Of a stretch of 64,000 bases of DNA, positions 51,792 through 60,635 are shown piece by piece (within the stretch, counting starts at the first letter, position 1; every line of letters starts with the position of its first letter). Both the position numbers and the translations under genes were made by a program. The DNA is taken from contig JBBSJP010000007.1 in the NCBI GenBank assembly GCA_038257155.1, positions 62,001 to 126,000 of the forward strand, given 5' to 3'. Below the pieces are notes generated by a model, which ran no database searches, had not been told where the DNA came from, and saw nothing but the letters and a program-made list of their open reading frames with translations. This stretch comes from JANJTY01 sp038257155 (GTDB taxonomy: Bacteria; Pseudomonadota; Gammaproteobacteria; Xanthomonadales; Xanthomonadaceae).

Positions 51792-52790
51792 ATGCAGCTC
51801 GTTTGTCCGGCCGGCAATCTGCCGTCCTTCAAGGCGGCCATCGACAACGGCGCCGATGCGATCTATGTCGGTTTCCGCGACCAGACCAATGCGCGCGCCT
51901 TTGCTGGCCTGAACTTCAATGAGGCCGAACTGCGTGAGGCGCGCAGCTATGCCAACGGGCGCGACCGCAAGCTCTACATCGCGCTCAACACCTATCCCGA
52001 AGCCGGGCGTCTGGCGCAGTGGTACGACGCGGTGGATCGCGCTGCCGAACTCGGTGCCGACGCCATCATCGCGGCCGAGCCGGCGGTGCTCGACTATGCC
52101 GCGCAGCGCCATCCCACTCTGGCTAGGCATCTTTCGGTGCAGGGCTCTGCCACCACACCGGCGGCGCTGCGCTGGTATTCCGAACGTTTTGCCGTCACGC
52201 GCGCGGTGCTGCCGCGGGTGCTGGCCATCGCCCAGGTCGAGAGCCTGTGCGAAGCATCGCCGGTACCGCTGGAGGTGTTCGCCTTCGGCAGCCTCTGCAT
52301 CATGGTTGAAGGCCGCTGCCAGCTTTCAAGTTACGTCACCGGCGCCTCCCCCAACCGTCACGGCGTGTGCTCCCCCGCTCGCTTCGTGCGCTGGGAGGAG
52401 GCGCCGGGCGGCGTTCGCAGCGTGCGCCTCAACGGCCTGCTGATCGACCGGTTCGGCGAGCAGGAGGCAGCCGGCTATCCGACCGTTTGCAAGGGCCGCT
52501 ACGCGGTCGGTCAGGACGTCTTTCATGCGCTGGAGGAACCAACCAGCCTGAATACCCTTGGCCTGCTGCCGCGCCTCATCACTGCCGGGGTGGTGGCGTT
52601 CAAGATCGAAGGCAGGCAGCGTGGTGTCGCCTACGTTTCGCAGGTGACGCGAGTCTGGCGCGAGGCACTTGATCGCTACGCCGCCGATCCAGATCGCTGG
52701 CTGCCACTGGCTGACTGGCAGAGCACCCTGGCCTCGCAGTCGGAAGGCCGCCAGACCACCCTCGGCCCTTACCACCGCGAATGGCATTGA
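51792..52790 (+). CDS. ubiU: O2-independent ubiquinone synthesis protein UbiU
   Basis: 332-aa peptidase-U32-fold protein that forms a heterodimer with UbiV and hydroxylates ubiquinone precursors without O2. The four 4Fe-4S cysteines are Cys169, Cys176, Cys193 and Cys233 (GSLCIMVEGRCQLSS, HGVCSPARF, PTVCKGRY), practically the same numbers as in E. coli UbiU. ATG at 51792. The stop overlaps the earliest possible ubiV start. With ubiT (32973) and ubiD (21552) it shows ubiquinone can be made anaerobically to feed the quinol NO reductase. Confidence 0.95.
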   Translation: MQLVCPAGNLPSFKAAIDNGADAIYVGFRDQTNARAFAGLNFNEAELREARSYANGRDRKLYIALNTYPEAGRLAQWYDAVDRAAELGADAIIAAEPAVLDYAAQRHPTLARHLSVQGSATTPAALRWYSERFAVTRAVLPRVLAIAQVESLCEASPVPLEVFAFGSLCIMVEGRCQLSSYVTGASPNRHGVCSPARFVRWEEAPGGVRSVRLNGLLIDRFGEQEAAGYPTVCKGRYAVGQDVFHALEEPTSLNTLGLLPRLITAGVVAFKIEGRQRGVAYVSQVTRVWREALDRYAADPDRWLPLADWQSTLASQSEGRQTTLGPYHREWH

Positions 52791-52795
52791 CTCCG

Positions 52796-53674
52796 ATGCG
52801 GCTTAGCCTGGCTCCGATTCCCTATTTCTGGCCGCGCCAGCAGGTTCTGGCCTTCTATCGAGAGGCTGCCCGCTGGCCGGTGGACTGCTTCTATCTGGGC
52901 GAGACGGTCTGCAGCAAGCGGCGCGAACTGCGCGCGCGCGACTGGCTGGCGCTGGCCGATGAACTGGCCGCGGTGGGCAAGGAAGTCGTTCTGTCCTCGC
53001 TTGCCCTGATCGAAGCCGAGTCGGAGCTCTCCGCGTTGCGCAGCCTGATAGAAAACGGCCGCCACCGGATCGAAGCCAACGACATCTCGGCCGTGCAGCT
53101 GTGTCGCGAGCGCGAGCTGCCCTTTGTCGGCGGCGCCTGCCTCAATGTCTACAACCAGCGCACCCTGGCCATGCTGGTCAGCGACGGCATGCAGCGCTGG
53201 GTGCCCTGCGTGGAGATGGGAAAGGCGCTGCTGGCCGAACTGCTGGAGGCCGCGCGCGAAGCCGACATTGCCCTGCCCGAACTGGAGCTTCCGGTGTGGG
53301 GCCGGTTGCCCCTGTCCTGGTCGGCACGTTGCTTCACGGCTCGCGCCTTCGACATCGACAAGGACCACTGCGGCTTCCGCTGCATCGAGCACCCCGACGG
53401 TTTGCCACTGGCAACACGCGACGGCCAGCCGTTCCTGCGCATCAACGGCATCCAGGTGCAGGGTGACGAGGTCTGCGACCTCGGCCCGGAGCTGCCCGAA
53501 CTGGTTGAACTGGGCGTGGACATGCTGCGCATCACCCCGCAAGCCGAAGGCTGCGAGGCGGTGGTGAAGCGATTTCGCAAGTCGATCGACAGCGGCACCG
53601 TGCCGCTGCGGGTCGGCGCGGTCAACGGGTATTGGCGCGGCGATCCGGGCAAGCCTGGTCTTCCCGCAGGCTGA
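52796..53674 (+). CDS. ubiV: O2-independent ubiquinone synthesis protein UbiV
   Basis: 292-aa partner of UbiU, peptidase-U32 fold with a 4Fe-4S cluster. Cys39 (GETVCSKRRE), Cys179 (SARCFTAR), Cys192 and Cys196 (DHCGFRCIEH) correspond to the E. coli ligands. The ATG at 52796 (MRLSLAPIPYFWPRQQ) gives the E. coli length and numbering; an ATG at 52781 that overlaps the ubiU stop would add five residues. Cotranscribed with ubiU. Confidence 0.95.
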   Translation: MRLSLAPIPYFWPRQQVLAFYREAARWPVDCFYLGETVCSKRRELRARDWLALADELAAVGKEVVLSSLALIEAESELSALRSLIENGRHRIEANDISAVQLCRERELPFVGGACLNVYNQRTLAMLVSDGMQRWVPCVEMGKALLAELLEAAREADIALPELELPVWGRLPLSWSARCFTARAFDIDKDHCGFRCIEHPDGLPLATRDGQPFLRINGIQVQGDEVCDLGPELPELVELGVDMLRITPQAEGCEAVVKRFRKSIDSGTVPLRVGAVNGYWRGDPGKPGLPAG

Positions 53675-53752
53675 AACGGCTGCGACCGAAGGGCAGTGCA
53701 TCTGATCTAGCCGGGCTGTGCCCGCGCAATTCGAGCGACGCAGCCGCTGCGA

Positions 53753-55480
53753 TCAGGGTGATCCTGGCTCCTCGAAGCCGTCGCGAAACAACAGGTCGCC
53801 CAGTATCAGCACTTCGTTGACCATGGCAATCGGTGCGCCGCGCCCAGTCTGTTGCCAGAGTGAATGCAGGGTTTCGCCCCAGAGGTCGGTGTTGTTGCCG
53901 TCGCGCAGGGCTTCGATGTAATGGCGTGGCGTGGATTGGTAGTAAAGCGTCGCGCGGATGCGTTCGGTTCCCGGCGGTAGGGCGTGGCGTTGCTCGTGCC
54001 AGTACTGGCCATCAGCGTACTCAATGCCTACCACCGGTGCGCCGCCGGCTTCAAAGGCGGCAATGCTGAATCCGCGCGGCGGAATGCGCGTGTCCTTCCA
54101 GATAGTGTCGGCCAGGGCCATGCGGGTGGTCGGGCCAGGTGTCAAGCCGGTTGCAGCGGCGGCGTCCTCGCTCAGCGCCACGTGCATTTCGTACACGACG
54201 GTGTTGGCCTCGTCGAGGTGGGCCTCGACTGCGTCATAGTGGCCCACTTCCGCCAGCAGCCCGCCGGCGGCATCGAGGAAACGCAGGTTCAGCCATACCC
54301 GGCGGCCTTCAATGTGTCCGGTGGGCAGCTTGTGGCCTGATTCGTTGGTGACGCGGGCCACCAGTTCGTCGCCGTCGCGCAGCAGGTCCACGCTGGCGGC
54401 CCGCTGCAGCATGGCAAGGGCCTTGATGCGTCCGGCGGCAATGGCATTTTGGTCCACGCTTGGGTCGTTCGCGGTGTAAGCCGCGATCAGGTCGAGCGAT
54501 GGCACGGCCGCGCCGGCGAAGTCGTGCAGTGCGAGGTCGTTGCGCGTGCCGCCGAACACGCAGCCCTTGCCCACCACCGTCGGCATGTGACAGTCCTGGC
54601 AGGTGGACACGATCGGGCCGCGGTTGCCGCCGAATCGCCCGCCCATGTCGACGCCACCTGCCGCGAAGCTGGACAGCTTCCATTCGGTGTAGGTGCGCTC
54701 AAGCGGAAACTGGGTCCAGGGGTCGTGGTCTGGTGACTCGACATCCAGCAGGTTGTAGCGGTAGCGGCCATCTGCAAGGCGCGACACTGCCACGTTGCCC
54801 ACGTCGTGACAGGTCCCGCAGAGCGCTGATTCCCGGTGGTAGGGCGATGGCAGTGCTTCGTGCGGGGCATTGGTGACGTCGTAGGGGCCGCGTCGGCGGC
54901 CTTGCGGGTCAAGCACGAACATTGCGTTGGCCGCGTAGTTGGGCACCTCGCTCAGCGCCGCGAGGATGGACTCGTCCTCGGGCGGGCTGATGCCGGGCTT
55001 GTAGTCGGGATCGACCATGCTGTGACAGAAATGGCAGCCAACACCTTCGCGGTCGCGCTGGCTGAGGCTGGCACCGCTGGCATCATTGACGTTCCCGGAG
55101 ACCACCGAGGCAGGCACATGGCAGCGAAGGCAGAAGCTGCCCACATTGGCCACGTCTTGGTTGGCGTTGGTCATCTGGGCGAAAAACAGCGGGTCGCGTC
55201 CGCCCAGGGCCATCAGGCTGCCGGCCCAGGTGGCATAAGGTTCGACCACCGCATCGTAGTTGCCGTGACAAGTCCGGCACACGCTGGCCTCGAGCAATGC
55301 GGAGGAAGGCATATCGCCGACCTGAGTGCCCGGCACATGAAAATCCTGTGGCGTCATCGGGACTTGTGCGCACAGCGTAGATGCGGCCAGCAGTGCGACC
55401 ATGGCCAGAAGCAACACCCTTGGTGAGCAACAAACGCCCCGGTAGAATTCGTGCGGAGTCGTCCTGATCGGCGAGGACAT
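53753..55480 (-). CDS. Secreted multiheme cytochrome c (five CxxCH)
   Basis: 575-aa periplasmic or extracellular cytochrome. A signal helix (VLLLAMVALLAASTLCAQ) is followed by heme sites CRTCH, CLRCH, CHFCH, CGTCH and CQDCH within the first 330 residues, and a C-terminal beta-rich region. RDPLFFAQMTNANQDV resembles the multiheme cytochromes related to cytochrome c554. The extreme C-terminus LILGDLLFRDGFEEPGSP looks like the DGFE-type tail seen on exported proteins of Lysobacterales, perhaps a sorting signal. ATG at 55480 chosen; an upstream ATG at 55660 would precede the signal peptide with 60 unlikely residues. Electron partner unknown. Confidence 0.82.
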   Translation of the reverse strand: MSSPIRTTPHEFYRGVCCSPRVLLLAMVALLAASTLCAQVPMTPQDFHVPGTQVGDMPSSALLEASVCRTCHGNYDAVVEPYATWAGSLMALGGRDPLFFAQMTNANQDVANVGSFCLRCHVPASVVSGNVNDASGASLSQRDREGVGCHFCHSMVDPDYKPGISPPEDESILAALSEVPNYAANAMFVLDPQGRRRGPYDVTNAPHEALPSPYHRESALCGTCHDVGNVAVSRLADGRYRYNLLDVESPDHDPWTQFPLERTYTEWKLSSFAAGGVDMGGRFGGNRGPIVSTCQDCHMPTVVGKGCVFGGTRNDLALHDFAGAAVPSLDLIAAYTANDPSVDQNAIAAGRIKALAMLQRAASVDLLRDGDELVARVTNESGHKLPTGHIEGRRVWLNLRFLDAAGGLLAEVGHYDAVEAHLDEANTVVYEMHVALSEDAAAATGLTPGPTTRMALADTIWKDTRIPPRGFSIAAFEAGGAPVVGIEYADGQYWHEQRHALPPGTERIRATLYYQSTPRHYIEALRDGNNTDLWGETLHSLWQQTGRGAPIAMVNEVLILGDLLFRDGFEEPGSP

Positions 55481-55646
55481 CTCTACGCGCTGCTGCGCTT
55501 GTGTGCTCTGCAGGCTTTGTGCATCGCAACTCAACCGCTCCACGCCGAGCGCGCGGGTCTGACTGATTCTTGCAGCTTGCATGTGTCGGGACCCTTGCCA
55601 GTGGTGATGCTTGTTGGATGCTGCCCCGGCATCCAGCCGAATGGCA

Positions 55647-55660
55647 TTGACGGAGGTCAA
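55647..55660. promoter_or_regulatory. FNR/Dnr-type perfect dyad near the multiheme cytochrome
   Basis: TTGACGGAGGTCAA, perfectly symmetric half-sites of the same form as 49140. Distance to the cytochrome start (173 bp) is greater than for the other boxes, so the target is uncertain. Confidence 0.45.
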
Positions 55661-55668
55661 GGCCAGGT

Positions 55669-55980
55669 GTGTTTTCCCCTCTGTGCGACGCGAAAACCAA
55701 GCGGGGCGCGTACCAGCAGGGTCGCAACGCTGCGGGTGAATCCCAGCAGCACGGGTTACTCCATGTTCCTCCTGACGGGCAGGATTGCGGCGGGTCCTAC
55801 GTGCACGCCGTTTGGTCTCAAGGGTTCAACCACGACCAGTGTTCTGGCTCCACCGCCTTCGGCCCGCGTGAGGATGCGAGAGCAGTCAAGGCGGTTCAAA
55901 GCGCTTTGAACCTTTGGAAGTCAATGAACCTCGTGCAAGCCGGGCTGCCTCCGCTTGGCCGGTGCCGTGGAACCCGCTAG
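55669..55980 (+). CDS. Doubtful small protein with an A-x-x-x-G / W-x-x-GF pattern
   Basis: A frame of up to 103 codons from GTG 55669. The stretch KRGAYQQGRNAA, followed after about 28 residues by AVWSQGFN, recalls the short RMF/CrpP-type modules (A..xG..A ... W..G). The rest is not recognisable, no ribosome binding site is evident and the C-terminal part is low quality. It may be a degenerate small gene. Confidence 0.3.
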   Translation: MFSPLCDAKTKRGAYQQGRNAAGESQQHGLLHVPPDGQDCGGSYVHAVWSQGFNHDQCSGSTAFGPREDARAVKAVQSALNLWKSMNLVQAGLPPLGRCRGTR

Positions 55981-56016
55981 GCTTCCGTCCCCGATCCCGG
56001 CCAGACCCGAACACAC

Positions 56017-57102
56017 ATGTCAGAACTTCGCCTCCCTGCCGAATCCAAGTACGAGGCCGAGCTCAAGGCGCTGGAAGCCGCGGACCAGGGCCCCAAGCCG
56101 CCAAGGTGGCGGCTGAGTCCCAAAGCGGTTCAAACGTACATTCTGGGAAGCGACAAGCCGGTCGGCGGCGTGGAAATAACCGCCAAATACATCGGCGATC
56201 GCGCACTGATCCAGGTCGCGATCGCAACGCTTGCCTCGGATCGCGCGCTGATGCTCGCAGGCGAGCCTGGCACGGCGAAGAGCTGGCTCAGCGAACACCT
56301 GACGGCGGCGATCTCCGGCAACTCCCTGCTTACGGTGCAGGGCACCGCAGGCACGAGTGAAGAACACCTGAAGTACGGCTGGAACTATGCCTTGCTGCTG
56401 GCCGAGGGCCCGAGTCAGAAGGCCCTGGTTCCCTCCCCCATCCTGCGAGCAATGAGAACCGGGCAGATTGCCCGCGTCGAGGAGATCACGCGCACGAGCC
56501 CGGAAGTGCAGGACGCGCTCATTTCGATCCTCAGCGAGAAGCAGGTCGCGATTCCCGAGCTCAATGAAACCGTTCACGCCGAGCGCGGGTTCAGCATCAT
56601 TGCCACGGCCAACACGCGCGACCGCGGCGTCAACGAGATGAGCGCAGCGCTCAAGCGGCGCTTCAATTTTGTCATCGTGCCGGTGGTTGATGACCTTGAG
56701 CAGGAAATTCGCATCGTGCAGAAGCGCGAGGCCGAGTTGCGCAGTGATTATCAGGTTGGCGTCGCTGCGCCGGACGAGCTCGCACGCATGCTGGTCACGC
56801 TGTTCCAGGAGCTGCGCCGTGGCGCAACCGCAGACGGCAAGACCAAGGTGAAGTCGCCGCAAGGTGTGCTGTCGACCGCCGAAGCCATCAGTGTGCTGTT
56901 CAATGGCGGCATCCTTGCCCAGAGTTTCGGCTCGGGCGAGGTGACGGGCGACGAAATCGCGCGCTCGCTGACCGGCGCGCTGGCGAAGGAAGGTCGCGAC
57001 GACCTGAAGGTACTCAAGGAGTACGTCGAGACTGTCGCGAAAACACGCACCGGCCCGTGGAAGTCGTTCTACCAGGCTGCGAAGAAGAGTCTGCCGGCAT
57101 AA
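56017..57102 (+). CDS. yehL: MoxR-type AAA+ ATPase (YehL-like)
   Basis: 361-aa AAA+ ATPase of the MoxR/YehL group. Walker A is GEPGTAKS (82-89), Walker B lies in IARVEEITRTSPEVQDALIS, sensor 1 in SIIATANTRDRG, and the arginine region in SAALKRRFNFV. MoxR ATPases remodel protein complexes together with VWA-domain partners. It heads a four-gene plus-strand operon with the same order as E. coli yehL-yehM-yehP-yehQ. ATG at 56017. Cellular target unknown. Confidence 0.87.
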   Translation: MSELRLPAESKYEAELKALEAADQGPKPPRWRLSPKAVQTYILGSDKPVGGVEITAKYIGDRALIQVAIATLASDRALMLAGEPGTAKSWLSEHLTAAISGNSLLTVQGTAGTSEEHLKYGWNYALLLAEGPSQKALVPSPILRAMRTGQIARVEEITRTSPEVQDALISILSEKQVAIPELNETVHAERGFSIIATANTRDRGVNEMSAALKRRFNFVIVPVVDDLEQEIRIVQKREAELRSDYQVGVAAPDELARMLVTLFQELRRGATADGKTKVKSPQGVLSTAEAISVLFNGGILAQSFGSGEVTGDEIARSLTGALAKEGRDDLKVLKEYVETVAKTRTGPWKSFYQAAKKSLPA

Positions 57103-57117
57103 GGCTGCGAATCTGAC

Positions 57118-59445
57118 GTGGCCTTCGACGGCGTTCACCTGTTTCCGGTGCGGCATCACTCACCGCGCGCTTCGCGTGCGCTGATGTCGCTGCTTGAGAC
57201 CGTTCGTCCGACGCGCGTGCTGGTCGAGGCCCCGGCCGATGCCGAAGCGCTGTTGCCGCTTCTCACCGACCCCGATAGCGCGCCGCCGATTGCCATCCTC
57301 GGTTATTGCACCGACGGCGAACCGCAGAGCGCGATGTGGCCCTTCGCCAGTTACTCACCCGAGTTCGTCGCGCTGAGCTGGGCGCGTGTGGAAGGGGTGC
57401 AGGCACGGCTGATCGACTGGCCAACCGGCGTCGCACTGGCAGCCGATCGCGAAGATTGCACGGCCGCTGCGGCACGCTCCGATGATCAGGAAGCTTGCGC
57501 GGCCAGCGCGAACGAGGATCCGGACGACCTGCCCCTTGACGGGCGACAGACGCTCGCGGAGCGCTTCGGCGCACGCAGCTTCGAGGAATTCTGGGAAGCC
57601 TGGTTCGAAGCGCCCGAGTACACGCCCTCGCGTTTCAGTGAAGCGATTGATGCGTTTGCCGAACACCTCGCCGATACAGCAACCCGCATCGACCATCGCA
57701 CCGCGCAGCGTGACGCCTTCATGGCGCGCGCAATCCAGGCCGAGATTGACGCGGGCACGGCACCGGAACGCATCGTGGTGGTGCTTGGGGCAGCGCACGT
57801 TGCGGCGCTGCGCCGAGGCCGCTTCGACCTCGCGCTCAATGACAGCGCGCCGGCCGCATTGCCCAGCGCGATCGCTCTCGTGCCCTACAGCTATCCGCGG
57901 CTTTCCGAGCAAAGCGGGTACGGCGCGGGCAATCGCGCGCCGTTTTTCTACGAGCGCGCGCATCAGGCCGGCGTCGACTTCACCCGTGCGACGCTCGAGG
58001 CGTTGCTCGCTTTCGCGGAGGACTTGCGCCTGCGTGGCTTCGCAGTCTCGCTGGCCGACAGCATCGAGGCCTACCGGCTTGCGCTCGCGCTTGCCGCCAT
58101 GCGGGGCAAGAGCGCTCCGGGCCTCGACGAACTCAAGGATGCCGCGCAAGCCATTCTGACGCGCGGCGAGCGCGCCCCGGTTGATGCGTTCCTGGTTCCA
58201 CAGCTCATCGGCAAGCGTATCGGGCGACTCGCGAAGTCTGCCGGCCGCAATACGCTGCAGCAGGAGTTCTGGGACGCTATCGACCATTTCAGACTGCCAC
58301 GTGTCGATGAGCCTGAAGTCGTCAGCCTGCGCCTGACCGATCCGACCCAGGCGGCCGCCAGTGTGTTCCTGCACCGCCTGCGCGTTGCCGAGGTGCCGTA
58401 CGCCGTGTTTCTGGGCTCGCAGCAGGTCAGTACGCGCGCCCGTGCCGGAACCGAGGAAGCCGGTGCGTTCGGTGCACTGAGTCGCGTGCGCGAGCACTGG
58501 GAAACGCAATGGACACCCGCCACCGACCTCGCGCTGATCGAACGCATCGTGTTCGGCGAGCGGCTGGTGCAGGTGTGCGAACGGCGGGTCGGGCTTGCGC
58601 TCGACAGCGTTACCCGCGCCGGCGACGCGAGCCGGCTGCTGGTTGACGCCGTCTTGACCGAGGCGACCGAAGGCACCGCGCGTGCACTCGACGCACTTGA
58701 GCGCAGCAGCGCACTGGACGAGGATCTCGACTCCCTGGCGACCGCGGCACGCACGCTCGCCGGGCTTGAGGCCTATGGCACGTCGCGACCGGCGCTGGCA
58801 CAGGCCGCAGGCACGGTCGAACGCCTTCTGCTCTCGACCTACACGCGCGCACTGTTGCGCGTCGACGTCGCATGCCGCGGCGACGCCGAGGCTACAGGAT
58901 CTGCGCGCAACGCCCTGCGCACGCTGCACGAACTCGCACTTTCGTCGGCTCGTCTCGACCGTGAGGCCTGGTTTGAGGCCGCCGAGCGGCTGATCGAGGA
59001 CGACGGCATCGAGCCAACTGCGGCCGGTGTCGCGACGGCATTGCTGCATCTTGCGCGCGCACTGGACGATGCGCGGCTGGTGACCCTGCTTGAACGGCGC
59101 GTCGGCGATATCGTGGAGCCCTCGCATGCGGCGGCGTTCCTGCAAGGATTCCTGGAGGTGAATGCGCTGGTTCTGGTGAAGAACCGGGCCATCGTCGCGG
59201 CGCTGGATAGCTTCATGGGCGCCCTGTCTCCGGAGCAGTTCCGCGCAGCACTGCCGGCGTTGCGCCGTGCGCTGTCGGTGCTTGGGGCCAGCGAGCGGCG
59301 CTTTCTGGTTGAGAACCTGCTTGCGCTGCGTGGCGGCGCGCAGCCCGATGCCAAGGCTGCGCTCAACGCTCCTGACAAGCAGTCTCTTGCCGATCTTGGG
59401 GGCAGTATCTCGAAGGCGCTTGAGGACCTGGACGATCTGCTGTGA
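57118..59445 (+). CDS. yehM: DUF5682 protein (YehM-like)
   Basis: 775 aa, close to E. coli YehM in size. The N-terminal third is the DUF5682 domain, whose start FDGVHLFPVRHHSPRASRAL and VVVLGAAHVAALRRG recall TraB/ChaN-like hydrolase folds with paired histidines. The rest is alpha-helical and Ala/Arg-rich without recognisable motifs. A GTG at 57118 follows yehL by 15 bp; the stop overlaps yehP by 4 bp (GTGA). Function unknown; the conserved neighbourhood suggests one complex with the ATPase, VWA and SWIM proteins. Confidence 0.82.
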   Translation: MAFDGVHLFPVRHHSPRASRALMSLLETVRPTRVLVEAPADAEALLPLLTDPDSAPPIAILGYCTDGEPQSAMWPFASYSPEFVALSWARVEGVQARLIDWPTGVALAADREDCTAAAARSDDQEACAASANEDPDDLPLDGRQTLAERFGARSFEEFWEAWFEAPEYTPSRFSEAIDAFAEHLADTATRIDHRTAQRDAFMARAIQAEIDAGTAPERIVVVLGAAHVAALRRGRFDLALNDSAPAALPSAIALVPYSYPRLSEQSGYGAGNRAPFFYERAHQAGVDFTRATLEALLAFAEDLRLRGFAVSLADSIEAYRLALALAAMRGKSAPGLDELKDAAQAILTRGERAPVDAFLVPQLIGKRIGRLAKSAGRNTLQQEFWDAIDHFRLPRVDEPEVVSLRLTDPTQAAASVFLHRLRVAEVPYAVFLGSQQVSTRARAGTEEAGAFGALSRVREHWETQWTPATDLALIERIVFGERLVQVCERRVGLALDSVTRAGDASRLLVDAVLTEATEGTARALDALERSSALDEDLDSLATAARTLAGLEAYGTSRPALAQAAGTVERLLLSTYTRALLRVDVACRGDAEATGSARNALRTLHELALSSARLDREAWFEAAERLIEDDGIEPTAAGVATALLHLARALDDARLVTLLERRVGDIVEPSHAAAFLQGFLEVNALVLVKNRAIVAALDSFMGALSPEQFRAALPALRRALSVLGASERRFLVENLLALRGGAQPDAKAALNAPDKQSLADLGGSISKALEDLDDLL

Positions 59446-60635
59446 CTGATGACGCAACCCAACTACTGCGCTGGCGACTCGCGCTTGGCAGTGAGGCCGA
59501 GAAGATTGATCCGCGGATGGGCTTCGGCTCGATCTGCGCCGGCTCGCCAATTGGCCTCGCCGAGGCCTGCGCGATCGAGAGCCTCCAGGACGCCGAGGAT
59601 CTCGACGAGACGCTCGACTTCGTCTATGGCGGCATGACCCCGCGGGGGCTCACGGCCTACATCCCGAGGTGGCTGGACCGTGTCAGGAAGTTCTTCGACG
59701 GCGAAACGATCGCACTGGTACAGAAGGACGCCATCGAGAAGAAGGGCCTGACTCGGCTGCTGTTCGAACCGGAGACCCTGCCCTACCTCGAAAAGAATGT
59801 GGACCTTGTCGCCACGTTGTTGAGCGCGCGCGCCATGGTGCCCGACGAAGCCAGGGACATTGCCCGCGCGATCGTTCGCGAAGTCGTCGAGGAACTGCGC
59901 AAGAAACTGGAAACCACTGCACGCACTTCGCTGCTCGGCGCGGTGCGGCGCAACTCACGCAGCCCGCTCAAGGTCGCGCGCAACCTCGACTGGAAGCGCA
60001 CCATCGCGAAGAACCTACACACCTGGGACATCGACAAGCGGCGCCTCGTGCCCGAGCAGTTCCATTTCCTCGCCAACCAGCGACGCCAGCACGAGTGGGA
60101 TGTCAGCATCCTGGTTGACCAGTCGGGCTCGATGGCGGTCAGCGTGATCTACAGTGCGATCATGGCGGCAATCTTTGCCTCGATCGATGTGCTGAAGACA
60201 CACCTGGCGTACTTCAATCACGAGGTCGTGGTCGACATGACGCCGATGCTTGCTGATCCCGTCGACATCCTGTTTTCTGCGCAGCTCGGTGGTGCGGAGG
60301 ATTTCAACCGCGCGATTGCCTTCGCGCAGGAGCACTACATCGAGCGGCCCGAGAAGTCGGTGCTGATCCTGATTACCGACCTCTATCACACCGCCGGCGA
60401 TACCGAGCAGTTCCTGGCGCGGATGCAGCAGCTTGTCGACTCCAAGGTCAAGGCGATCGTGCTGCTCAAGCTAAGCGACGCCGGCAAGCCAAGCTACGAT
60501 CATGAGCTGGCCGCGAGACTGACTGCGCTGGGTGTGCATTGCTTCGGCGCGACCCCGAAGCTGCTGATCGACGTGGTGGAGCGAATCATGAAGAACCAAC
60601 CTTATGACCAGTTGATCGCGGAGCAAGCCAAATGA
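59442..60635 (+). CDS. yehP: VWA-domain protein (YehP-like)
   Basis: 397 aa. An N-terminal helical half of about 215 residues is followed by a von Willebrand factor A domain. The MIDAS is DQSGSMA (Asp226, Ser228, Ser230) with Thr/Asp partners in LILITDLYHTAGDTE. Such proteins are paired with MoxR ATPases, which probably insert metal into or remodel their substrates. A GTG at 59442 overlaps the yehM stop, and its own stop overlaps yehQ (ATGA). Confidence 0.88.
   Translation: MTDDATQLLRWRLALGSEAEKIDPRMGFGSICAGSPIGLAEACAIESLQDAEDLDETLDFVYGGMTPRGLTAYIPRWLDRVRKFFDGETIALVQKDAIEKKGLTRLLFEPETLPYLEKNVDLVATLLSARAMVPDEARDIARAIVREVVEELRKKLETTARTSLLGAVRRNSRSPLKVARNLDWKRTIAKNLHTWDIDKRRLVPEQFHFLANQRRQHEWDVSILVDQSGSMAVSVIYSAIMAAIFASIDVLKTHLAYFNHEVVVDMTPMLADPVDILFSAQLGGAEDFNRAIAFAQEHYIERPEKSVLILITDLYHTAGDTEQFLARMQQLVDSKVKAIVLLKLSDAGKPSYDHELAARLTALGVHCFGATPKLLIDVVERIMKNQPYDQLIAEQAK

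Larger units (their letters stand above)
55481..56016. other. Spacer between the multiheme cytochrome and yehL
   Basis: 536 bp. It contains a perfect FNR/Dnr-type dyad TTGACGGAGGTCAA at 55647-55660, 173 bp before the cytochrome start on one side and 16 bp before the doubtful frame at 55669 on the other. No terminator is obvious. Confidence 0.5.
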
